This document shows, piece after piece, positions 21,662-32,159 of a stretch of 64,000 nucleotides of DNA; within the stretch, counting starts at the first letter, position 1, and each line of letters starts with the position of its first letter. Location of the stretch: assembly GCF_026151205.1 (NCBI RefSeq), contig NC_087080.1, forward strand, positions 3,515,096 through 3,579,095. The letters run 5' to 3'. The notes below the pieces were generated by a model. That model made no database searches and was not told the DNA's origin. It worked only from the letters and a program-made list of their open reading frames with translations. Origin of the DNA: Bolinopsis microptera. Lineage: Eukaryota; Ctenophora; Tentaculata; Lobata; Bolinopsidae. The translations under genes and the position numbers were made by a program.

Positions 21662-23495
21662 CCCAGGTTCATAGAATGAACGGAAATGAACGGAAATGAA
21701 TTGTATCCTGAAAGTGCTCATAATGGTTCAAAATTGGTCTGAAGGAGTTTTGGTTGGTCCTACGACCACTCCAGAAAATTTTGGGGACGAAGGGATCCAT
21801 GGGGCTATAATAATAGCCTCATTATACATTATATATGGCCATGAGGACCCGGGACATCGAAGTATAAGCTGTATTTGAGCGCTGGGAAGAAAACCGAATT
21901 AATGCTTCCCAGCACTCAAATACAGTGAATACTACGATGTCATCATGTCTTCGAAATGGTACCAAAAATCTAAATAGTAATTCCCAAAATTTGCTAGGGT
22001 GGTCCTAGGGCCAACCAAACTCTTCAGACCAATTTTGAACCATTATGAGCAATTTTGGGATACAATTCATTTCCATTCATTTTCGTTCATTTCCGTTCAT
22101 TCTATGAACCTGGGTCATTTTGTGCGACTTTCGATGACCTCTAGGCCTTATGACACCTAGCTTATGACACTATCTATCATAGAAAACCGAATTGGGGGTT
22201 CTCAGCCCTTACGTAATAAGTCTCAAATTGAAATGACACACATGCGCCACCTATTGATTTACATGATAAACCTGCTAGCGCATGTGTATCATTATTTTTT
22301 TTGACACACATGCGCTACCTAGGAAGCGCATGTGTATCATTATTTTTTTTGACACACATGCGCTAGCAGGTTTATCATGTAAATCAATAGGTGGCGCATG
22401 TGTGTCATTTCAATTTGAGACTTATTACGTAAGGGCTGGGAACCCCCAATTCGGTTTTCTATGATAGATAGTGTCATAAGCTAGGCCTAGATAAGAGGTC
22501 ATCGAAGGTCGCACAAAATGACCCAGGTTCATAGAATGAACGGAAATGAACGGAAATGAATTGTATCCTGAAAGTGCTCATAATGGTTCAAAATTGGTCT
22601 GAAGGAGTTTTGGTTGGTCCTACGACCACTCCAGCAAATTTTGGGGACGAAGGGATCCATGGGGCTATAATAATAGCCTCATTATACATTATATATGGCC
22701 ATGGGGACCCGGGACATCGAAGTATAAGCTGTATTTGAGCGCTGGGAAGAAAACCGAATTAATGCTTCCCAGCACTCAAATACAGTGAATACTACGATGT
22801 CCTCATGTCTTCGAAATGGTACCAAAAATCTAAATAGTAATTCCCAAAATTTGCTAGGGTGGTCCTAGGACCAACCAAACTCTTCAGACCAATTTTTAAC
22901 CATTATGAGCAATTTTGGGATACAATTCATTTCCGTTCATTTCCGTTCATTTCCGTTCATTTCCGTTCATTTCCGTTCATTTCCGTTCATTCTATGAACC
23001 TGGGTCATTTTTTGCGACTTTTGAGGACCTCTGGACCTAGCTTATGACACTATCTATCATAGAAAACCGAATTGGGGGTTCCCGGCCCTTACGTAATAAG
23101 TCTCAAATTGAAATGACACACATGCGCCACCTATTGATTTACATGATAAACCTGCTAGCGCATGTGTATCATTATTTTTTTTGACACACATGCGCTACCT
23201 AGGAAGCGCATGTGTATCATTATTTTTTTTGACACACATGCGCTAGCAGGTTTATCATGTAAATCAATAGGTGGCGCATGTGTGTCATTTCAATTTGAGA
23301 CTTATTACGTAAGGGCTGGGAACCCCCAATTCGGTTTTCTATGATAGATAGTGTCATAAGCTAGGCCTAGATAAGAGGTCATCGAAGGTCGCACAAAATG
23401 ACCCAGGTTCATAGAATGAACGGAAATGAACGGAAATGAATTGTATCCTGAAAGTGCTCATAATGGTTCAAAATTGGTCTGAAGGAGTTTTGGTT
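21662..23495. mobile_element. Concatemer of two alternating palindromic elements
   Basis: Palindrome A (21662-22114) has ends CCCAGGTTCATAGAATGAAC and its complement, arms of about 125 bp and an inner inverted repeat. Palindrome B (22115-22522) has ends TCATTTTGTGCGAC and its complement, and an inner TGACACACATGCGC series. The order is A-B-A-B and then a partial A cut at 23495, with a period of about 870 bp. Internal GGAAATGAAC units vary in number (two at 22536, six at 22935). No ORF is credible. A partial B lies at 28688-28830. Confidence 0.9.
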
Positions 23496-23725
23496 GTAAC
23501 CATGTCATAACCATGTCATAACCATGTCATAACCATGTCATAACCATGTCATAACCATGTCATAACCATGTCATAACCATGTCATAACCATGTCATAACC
23601 ATGTCATAACCATGTCATAACCATGTCATAACCATGTCATAACCATGTCATAACCATGTCATAACCATGTCATAACCATGTCATAACCATGTCATAACCA
23701 TGTCATAACCATGTCATAACCATGT
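23496..23725. repeat. 11-bp satellite TAACCATGTCA
   Basis: About 21 nearly perfect copies. The array begins in the middle of a palindrome A copy, so that copy is truncated by it, and ends in a diverged GTAAGAAAAAGGCG segment. Confidence 0.96.
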
Positions 23726-24710
23726 AAGAAAAAGGCGTCATAGCTAGCCATGTCACAAGCTGACCACTATGATTGCATTAACAATAAAGCGTTATTCTAA
23801 AAATAATTATGAATTATAACCGAGAAAACACGTTTACTTTTTCATTATTCTTATTTTGTAAATGTGCTGTAATTATTTTGTAATTCTCACGCAGTACAGG
23901 CAATTACGGACAAAAGAAACGATGTTTTATATTATTAGTCTTAGGAGACTGATCAGCGCATCAAATAATGTTTTTTTGCTAGATCGGCGCGATGCACAAT
24001 TTATCAACTGGGCCGTACTGCCAGCTAACTGTGACATGTAAAATATTGACGTTGTTTTTATTCGTTCGTAAATGATAAACGGTTGCGGAATGACATTGAA
24101 AATGAAAAGGCACAGGCTGAGCGCCGCCCAGTAACACAGACATTTCGCTTCGAAAAGAAAGTTGCGCGTGTTACTTCGAACAAATTTAGACAAGCATCAT
24201 CCGTCGACGTACCGGCGAGTTTAATTTCCAATCTTTTCTTTAACAGGTGATACTTGTAGTCGTAAAATATTTGCTTCAAATATTAATCAGGACCGTCGAC
24301 GAGTCCAACTCGGCGCGCGTCCTGGTAAGTTATAAACCTACAAGTCACGCGTCGCGATCCTCATTTGTATTTCATTTCGCCCCCGCTATACCGTGGCGAA
24401 AGCCACGATACGACCGCGCAGCCCACAACGAAGGGCTGAGGGTAATAAATTTACCGGATGGTGCAGGGAAAATGGTAAAAACACGACTTCAATCTTACAT
24501 TAATTGTATAAAATTCTAATTTCAGGTAAACAAGCAAAGTTTGTTTTTAATTATCACAGTGCTGGCAAGCACGACCGTTGCATTTATTGTGGGTATACTA
24601 TGTACCCCATTTACTATTATACCCCCTTTACTATTACACCCCCTTTACTATTATACCCCCTTTGGTACACATTACAAGCCTCTTTCGTGCACGCGAAGCG
24701 TGCACTCCGG

Positions 24711-24743
24711 CCGGAGGCGGCGGCCGAAGGCCGCCGCCTCCGG
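24711..24743. repeat. GC-rich 15-bp hairpin
   Basis: CCGGAGGCGGCGGCC and GGCCGCCGCCTCCGG are separated by GAA. Just upstream GTGCACGCGAAGCGTGCAC forms another hairpin. Both are far more GC-rich than their surroundings and resemble the hairpin modules at 5296 and 28200 in style. Confidence 0.85.
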
Positions 24744-25147
24744 CAGGAGTTTTTCAGGCATTAAGACTCATCGGAAGTCGTTCAGCAGATTTATATTTTA
24801 GTTCAAAACATTCTAATTTGATGTCAAAGATGACAGGAATAAAAAATAGTTATGTTGAGATTTTTAAGAAATTTGCATAAAATACTCGCCAGCACTGTTA
24901 TACGAAATTCGGTAAAAAACCCAAAATCGCCATATTCAGGTGCCTTAAAAACCATGTTAAAATTGAGTTAGAGATCTGAAATTTTTCAGGGCGTCTAGAC
25001 GTTGACCAAATCGACTGCAAAAAAAGTTTCAGGTTTCAGGATTATCGGGAAATGGGTTTTCTAGAACCCCTGTTTTACGATAGATTGTCGTGATACATAC
25101 AGATATACATACATACATATATATATTCAGGGATAGACGCTTTGCCA

Positions 25148-25290
25148 GTCAATTGTAGCCTGTATTTAATTGTCCATAGATTCAAAAGTATAAAAGATAC
25201 AGCCATTTCCGACCACAGGTCAATTGTAGCCTGTATTTAATTGTCCATAGATTCAAAAGTATAAAAGATACAGCCATTTCCGACCACAGG
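25148..25290. repeat. 71-bp tandem duplication
   Basis: The segment from GTCAATTGTAGCCTG to TTTCCGACCACAG occurs twice without change, starting at 25148 and 25219. It is therefore a very recent duplication. Confidence 0.93.
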
Positions 25291-26234
25291 TCTTGAAAAT
25301 AATTGTTTACACTTTAGTTTACATTGTATAAACAAATTATTTGACGTCATGAACACCCCTTGATGACGTCATCAAGTTAACCGTTTTTAAAACTTGATTT
25401 TTGACAAAGTAATCACTTTTAAAAATGATTTTACACCATTAAAAAGTAATTGTATTCAAAATCTGAGGAAATTTTCATCTTAGACAATTTTTCAAGCATT
25501 CTGAAAATCTACCGGAAAGTTTTTCTAGCTTGCTCCTTCATAAAGATATTCGTCATTGAAGTTTGTGCTTTTTTGAAGAATTATTTTATAAAAACGTCAA
25601 TTTTGCGATTTAGTATTCTCTGGTGTTGGGCCATGCCTTGGGTTGTGGAGCTCAGTTCTGCTTCTTATAGGTATAAATTGTGCATTAGGCTAGTTTTAAA
25701 GTTGAAAATCGAAAAGTTGCACACGTGTACGTGGGGACACGCCCCAATTGATAGAAAATTGCTAAAATCACTGAAAATTGCTGTTTTCGTCATTTTCTGT
25801 CAACTTTAGAGTGCCGTTGTGATTACAGTTCTTCTTGAAATACTTTGAAACTTTGCATGCTTATTAAACTATATATAAAACAATTACATGCAAAAATTTA
25901 GGGCGATTCAATATTGGATGCGCACGCAACGTCCGCTCAAAGTTTGCACGTGCGAAAGGTGAGAATTTTGCTCATTCGTAATTTCCAACAAATTCTGCTT
26001 TGCCACGACAGTTTAATGTCATTATATATGAATTTAATGCCAACTTGAATGAGTATTAAGTTGGCATTAATTAATATTCAGTCAGTGATCGACCGATATG
26101 CTTCCCTAAACACAAGGAAATGTTTTTAAAGGACAAATTTCGAAATTGTTGAAACTTCCTCCTTATTAATGAAGATATCAGTTTATATTTCGACTTTATA
26201 AAGTACCCTGACATTATAATCAAAAAGAGCTGAT

Positions 26235-26740
26235 ATTTTACCAAAACTCATAATCATGGGTAGAGTGGACCGCTGCCAGTGTCTCTCTTTTCCAAACAAA
26301 AGGAAATGATATTAATTTGATTGACCGTTCTCAAATGCAAAATGATACCGAGAATGAAAGCGGTCGCTCGCTTTTCCCATTCATTTACAATTGTAACAGA
26401 TTAAGAAGAACTACCCAAAGGCAGCTGTACTCGGCAATAAAGATTCAATAAACTTCAGCTAATTCAATAAGTAATAACTACCACCCTTACCCCGAAATAC
26501 TAGGTATCGACCCGAACGCAACCCAAAGAGATTTTTACAGCATCTGATTGATGTAATCAATCGAAACTTATTACAATTCGTAAGCCGTGAATGAATGGGA
26601 AAAGCGAGCGACCGATTTCATTCTCGGTATCATTTTGCATTTGAGAACGGTCAATCAAATTAATATCATTTCCTTTTGTTTGGAAAAGAGAGACACTGGC
26701 AGCGGTCCACTCTACCCATGATTATGGGTTTTGGTAAAAT
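26235..26740. mobile_element. MITE-like inverted-repeat element
   Basis: ATTTTACCAAAACTCATAAT at the left is matched by ATTATGGGTTTTGGTAAAAT at the right. The arms are about 150 bp and nearly identical, with a centre of about 200 bp. There is no ORF. A target duplication is not evident. Confidence 0.82.
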
Positions 26741-27764
26741 TACATATAACTATTTAGTAGAGGCTCTTACGGGCATTGTCTGCTCGATACGCTAGGGGAC
26801 CCCAGATACACCTTACTAGACGTATTTTTGACCGTAGAATCGATTAAAAGTAGTTTCAAAATGATTGGACTGAGTTAGCACCGTTAAAATTGCAAAAAAA
26901 CCGATTTTGGGGCCAAAAATAGGCCAAAAAAGCATGTTTTTTGATAATTTGAGCAAGTTAATTTTGTTGGCATTTCGGCAAAATTTGCATGAAGGTAGCT
27001 AAAAGACAGCCACACAAGATGGTTAAAAAATTTTAAAAATCCCTCTATTTTAGTGCAGGCAAAAACCCAAAAAAGTGGTAAAAATTTTGACTTTTTTGCT
27101 TGAAGTTTGAATAATTTTTTGCAGTTGTATTAAATCAACTCAAAAATAGTCACATCGTGTTTGCCTAAATTTTTCCTTTCCGAGAAGTACCCACTTCATA
27201 TACTTTATCGAAGTTTGAATATTGTCACTCCGCAAGCGTTTTTGCCAAATTTTCGACGCGCACTACGCGCAAAAGCATTTAGTTGTTATCAATTGGCACC
27301 CGCGCGTTCATCATAAATTTCAAACAGCTATAACTCAGCGCGATTATGTCCGTTCTAGCTCATATTTTCACACCAAATAGAAAATAATGTGATCTTATTG
27401 CTGACAAAATATGAATATAATTACTCTATTTGCCTTAGAGTAATAGACTGTCAAAGTTTAAAACGCGCATTGGTATAGCACGTGACGAATAAGGCCAAAT
27501 TTATACTTCTTAACATATTATCGATCCTTAGACATCATACTATTGTGTCCAATTAGCGGTTAGGTCTCTAAACTCGTAGCAGAAAACACGTCTTTTTGCC
27601 CGTAAGAGCCTATACTAATTAGTTGACGGATGTTACTCGTTTAAATTTTTCGATGCGAAGTTTACTGGGCCGCGCTCAGCCTCAAGCCTGTCATTCCGCC
27701 GAATTTATATGATTATGAACATATAATACACAAATTAAGTGCAAGTAAGTAAGTAAATATTTCA
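26741..27764. other. No gene seen
   Basis: AT-rich sequence without a supported ORF or RNA gene. Phrases such as CCCAAAAAAGTGGTAAAAAT look unique. Confidence 0.5.
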
Positions 27765-27895
27765 TGCTAGGCATGTGGCACCCATTACGGTACGGGTAAC
27801 CACTAACCATCCATTGAGTTTTTAAGCTTTTTCGCTTTGCATAGCAGCTCAGCGAGGTCCGCAGGGGTGCCGGGTGCATTTTGCCTATATCTAAC
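27765..27895 (-). mobile_element. SINE fragment
   Basis: The segment TGCTAGGCATGTGGCACCCA, followed by TTACGGTA and a diverged GAGTTTTTGCG-like part, matches the 3' body of the tRNA-derived SINE at 55262-55531. The flank has a (TAAG)n run, a plausible SINE tail on the minus strand. The tRNA-like head is missing. Confidence 0.65.
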
Positions 27896-28199
27896 GACAA
27901 ACACTTACGTCGTAAGGTGGCCTTACGACGAGAAGCATTATTGGATCGATGCGCGGCAAGCTTGCTAGTTGCTACGAAGTATCCCGAAACTGGTTAGTCC
28001 ATTATCATTTATAACGATAAACAAATTGTTGGCACTTGGCAGTTGGCTTGATACACGAATTGCATTTCGATCTTCGCGCACGATCCCAGGACACACTACA
28101 CAGGAGCTCGCCTGTCATGCGTCGGCGTACACGCTTCAATATGCAATACTTGGCAGCGCTCAGCCTGTCATTCTACAGCACGCGCAGCAGGCAGCTTCA

Positions 28200-28300
28200 T
28201 TCCTCCTTGTCATACGTTGTATCACCCGCCGCGCACGAAGTGCGCGGCTCCCCCTGTATCGTCAGGACGACCGTGGGTGTCACAACGTGATACAAATTCC
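28200..28300. repeat. Dispersed module with GC-rich hairpin, copy 2 (inverted)
   Basis: From CCTTGTCATACGTTGTATCA to GTCACAACGTGATACAAAT this is the reverse complement, with differences, of 5296-5402. It contains CCGCGCACGAAGTGCGCGG. Confidence 0.75.
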
Positions 28301-28687
28301 TCCATAGCTCCATTCTCCAATGAGTATGTTTATAAATATTATAGCTTGTAGCACGATGCGTTACTGTGCCGCGCCGCGCATTCAATTATTGATTATGCTT
28401 CTTGCAACGCTAAATCGGTGAAATGCGCTACTGTGCCTCGCCGAGCTGCGATGAATTGACATTGTCAATTAACATATATTATAGCCTGTGCAGCAACAGT
28501 ACACGCGCTTTAACCTAACCATGTGCTTTCGCGCCACTCACTGCAGCGTGCAGGCGCGCTCGTTTCACACGGGAGGCGAGCGGAGAGGAGTTTAAAGATA
28601 ATTAATAGAGATAAGGCTAAAATACATATATAAATAGATAAAGATAGCGATTAGAATATTAAATAAAGATTTTACAGCAATTTTACA

Positions 28688-28830
28688 AAAATGACACACA
28701 TGGGCCACCTAATGATATACATGATAAACCTGCTAGCGCATGTGTATCAAAAAATTTTTTGACACACATACGCTACCTAGGAAGCGCATGTGTATCATTA
28801 TTTTTTTGACACACATGCGCTTCCATAGTC
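28688..28830. repeat. Partial copy of palindrome B
   Basis: The TGACACACATG...CACCTA, TACATGATAAACCTGCTAGC and CGCTACCTAGGAAGCGCATG series of 22220-22360 is present in diverged form. Only the centre and left arm remain. Confidence 0.85.
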
Positions 28831-28979
28831 TGGACTAGCAAAGTTCACTCAAAACGTTCCGCGCCCGCGGATAAGTCAATATTTGTGGTTTTCAGCAGAA
28901 GGACTTTCGACAAAACTGTACCATATGGATTGGTCGAAAATCGAGTGTTTTAGTGAATAAATTAGAATATATTTTCGAT

Positions 28980-31891
28980 TCTCTCAAGATCTGACCAATA
29001 GATTTTCTTTAAACTTTCCAGATAGTTGTATGACTATGAGAAAGATATTCTGTGCGATTTTGGGCGAGTTTCTATGTGCCAAACCTAAGATATGACTTCA
29101 AACACAAGAAAATATCTCCGAATTGGCGGTTTCTAGCGGAACGCAGGCACATATTTCGAGATCCTACTGATAAATTTTCTTTAAACTTTCTAGATAGTTG
29201 TATGGCTACGAGACAGATAATCTGTGCGATTTTTGTAGAATTTCTATGTGTTGAACTTGAGATATGACTTCAAACACAAGAAAATATCACAAATTGGCGG
29301 TTTCTAGCGGAACGCGGCACCTACTTCAAGATCCTACTGATAAATTTTCTTTAAACTTTCCGGATAGTTGTATGACTATGAGACAGATATTCTGTGCGAT
29401 TTTTGGCGAGTTTCTATGTGCCAAACCTAAGATATGACTTCAAACACAAGAAAATATCACAAATTGGCGGTTTCTAACGGAACACAGGCACATATTTCGA
29501 GATCCTACTGATAAATTTTCTTTAAACTTTCTAGATAGTTGTATGGCTAAGAGACGGATAATCTGTGCGATTTTGGGAGAATTTCTATGTGTTAAACTTG
29601 AGATATGACTTCAAACAAAAGAAAATATCTCAAATTGGCGGTTTCTAGCGGAACGCAGGCACAAATTTCGAGATTCTACTGATACATTTTCTTTAAACTT
29701 TCCAGATAGTTGTATGGTTATGAGACGGATAATATGAGCAAGTTTGGGCGAATTTCTATGTGCCAAACCTGAGATATGACTTCAAACACAAGAAAATATC
29801 TCAAATTGGTACAATATTTGACGAAAGTCAATTATCTTGAGATCCTACTGATAAATTTTCTTTAAACTTTCCAGATAGTTGTATGGTTATGAAACGGATA
29901 ATCTGAACAAGTTTGGCCGAATTTCTATGTGCCAAACTTGAGATATGACTTCAAACACAAGAAAATATCTCAAATTGGTACAATATTTGACGAAAGTCAA
30001 TTATCTTGAGATCCTACCGATAAATTTTCTTTAAACTTTCCAGATAGTTGTATGGCTATAGGACGGATAATCTGAGCAAGTTTGGGCGAATTTCTATGTG
30101 CCAAACCTGAGATATGACTTCAAACACAAGAAAATATCTCAAATTGGTACAATATTTGACGAAAGTCAATTATCTTGAGATCCTACTGATAAATTTTCTT
30201 TAAACTTTCCAGATAGTTGTATGGCTATAGGACGGATAATCTGAGCAAGTTTGGGCGAATTTCTATGTGCCAAACTTGAGATATGACTTCAAACACAAGA
30301 AAATATCTCAAATTGGTACAATATTTGACGAAAGTCAATTATCTTGAGATCCTACCGATAAATTTTCTTTAAACTTTCCAGATAGTTGTATGGCTATAGG
30401 ACGGATAATCTGAGCAAGTTTGGGCGAATTTCTATGTGCCAAACCTGAGATATGACTTCAAACACAAGAAAATATCTCAAATTGGTACAATATTTGACGA
30501 AAGTCAATTATCTTGAGATCCTACTGATAAATTTTCTTTAAACTTTCCAGATAGTTGTATGGCTATAGGACGGATAATCTGAGCAAGTTTGGGCGAATTT
30601 CTATGTGCCAAACCTGAGATATGACTTCAAACACAAGAAAATATCTCAAATTGGTACAATATTTGACGAAAGTCAATTATCTTGAGATCCTACTGATAAA
30701 TTTTCTTTAAACTTTCCAGATAGTTGTATGGTTATGAGACGGATAATATGAGCAAGTTTGGGCGAATTTCTATGTGCCAAACCTGAGATATGACTTCAAA
30801 CACAAGAAAATATCTCAAATTGGTACAATATTTGACGAAAGTCAATTATCTTGAGATCCTACTGATAAATTTTCTTTAAACTTTCCAGATAGTTGTATGG
30901 TTATGAAACGGATAATCTGAACAAGTTTGGCCGAATTTCTATGTGCCAAACTTGAGATATGACTTCAAACACAAGAAAATATCTCAAATTGGTACAATAT
31001 TTGACGAAAGTCAATTATCTTGAGATCCTACCGATAAATTTTCTTTAAACTTTCCAGATAGTTGTATGGCTATAGGACGGATAATCTGAGCAAGTTTGGG
31101 CGAATTTCTATGTGCCAAACCTGAGATATGACTTCAAACACAAGAAAATATCTCAAATTGGTACAATATTTGACGAAAGTCAATTATCTTGAGATCCTAC
31201 TGATAAATTTTCTTTAAACTTTCCAGATAGTTGTATGGCTATAGGACGGATAATCTGAGCAAGTTTGGGCGAATTTCTATGTGCCAAACTTGAGATATGA
31301 CTTCAAACACAAGAAAATATCTCAAATTGGTACAATATTTGACGAAAGTCAATTATCTTGAGATCCTACCGATAAATTTTCTTTAAACTTTCCAGATAGT
31401 TGTATGGCTATAGGACGGATAATCTGAGCAAGTTTGGGCGAATTTCTATGTGCCAAACCTGAGATATGACTTCAAACACAAGAAAATATCTCAAATTGGT
31501 ACAATATTTGACGAAAGTCAATTATCTTGAGATCCTACTGATAAATTTTCTTTAAACTTTCCAGATAGTTGTATGGCTATAGGACGGATAATCTGAGCAA
31601 GTTTGGGCGAATTTCTATGTGCCAAACCTGAGATATGACTTCAAACACAAGAAAATATCTCAAATTGGTACAATATTTGACGAAAGTCAATTATCTTGAG
31701 ATCCTACTGATAAATTTTCTTTAAACTTTCCAGATAGTTGTATGGTTATGAGACTGATAATCTGAGCAAGTTTGGGCGAATTTTTATGTGCCAAACCTGA
31801 GATATGACTTCAAACACAAGAAAATATCTCAAATTGGTACAATATTTGACGAAAGTCAATTATATTGAGATCCTACTGATAAACAAAAATG
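28980..31891 (+). repeat. 169-bp satellite, left arm of a giant palindrome
   Basis: About 17 head-to-tail units of 169 bp, for example starts of ATCCTAC at 30011, 30180 and 30349. The first four or five units carry a variant block (GGCGGTTTCTAGCGGAACGC). The later ones carry GGTACAATATTTGACGAAAG. Units from 29701 form a six-unit higher-order repeat of 1,014 bp, present as 29701-30714 and 30715-31728 with matching diagnostic variants, and a third copy starts at 31729. No coding function is seen. Confidence 0.95.
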
Positions 31892-31904
31892 TTGTGAAAA
31901 AATG

Positions 31905-32083
31905 TTGTAGTAGGAGGAGGAGGAGGAAAAGGAGGAGGAGGAGGAGGAGGACTGAGGAGGAGGAGGAGGATGATGACTGAGGAGGAGGAGGACTGATGAG
32001 GAGTAGGAGGAGGAGGAGGAAAAGGAGGAGGAGGAGGAGGAGGAGAAGGAGGAGGAGGAGGAAGAAGAGGAGGAGGAGGAAGC
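31905..32083. repeat. (GGA)n purine tract at the palindrome centre
   Basis: About 180 bp of GGA/GAA repeats with a few CTGA and TGATGA interruptions. On either side lie TTGTGAAAAAATGTTG and its inverted multiple copies CAACATTTTTTCACAACA, which are the innermost part of the inverted arms. Pro-rich, Leu-rich or Arg-rich frames through it are artefacts. Confidence 0.93.
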
Positions 32084-32159
32084 ATCTAAATGTTATTTCC
32101 ATTTTTTCACAACATTTTTTCACAACATTTTTTCACAACATTTTTTCACAACATTTTTG

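Larger units (their letters stand above)
23726..26234. other. Non-coding stretch with scattered repeats
   Basis: No supported gene. Near 23975-24035 there is a segment (CTAGATCGGCGCGATGC, then ACTGGGCCGTACTGCC) related to ones near 5660 and 28410. Runs of ATTATACCCCCTTT lie at 24612-24665. Two full TGACGTCA sites lie at 25342-25349 and 25364-25371. An AT-rich open frame at 25450-25809 shows no recognisable domain. Confidence 0.55.

Noticed and set aside
14861-21666. A 5-bp target duplication for the LTR element
   Set aside because: CCTAG and CCCAG differ, and the right flank belongs to another element.
24504-24880. Three overlapping plus-strand frames
   Set aside because: They run through repeated ACCCCC/TATTAT words and a GC-rich hairpin in all three frames, which points to low-complexity sequence.
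25342-25371. Two TGACGTCA sites as a regulated promoter
   Set aside because: Perfect CRE palindromes, but no gene starts nearby. They are reported only as part of the non-coding stretch.
26235-26740. TA target duplication at the MITE-like element
   Set aside because: The bases beside the two arm ends do not match, so no superfamily was assigned.
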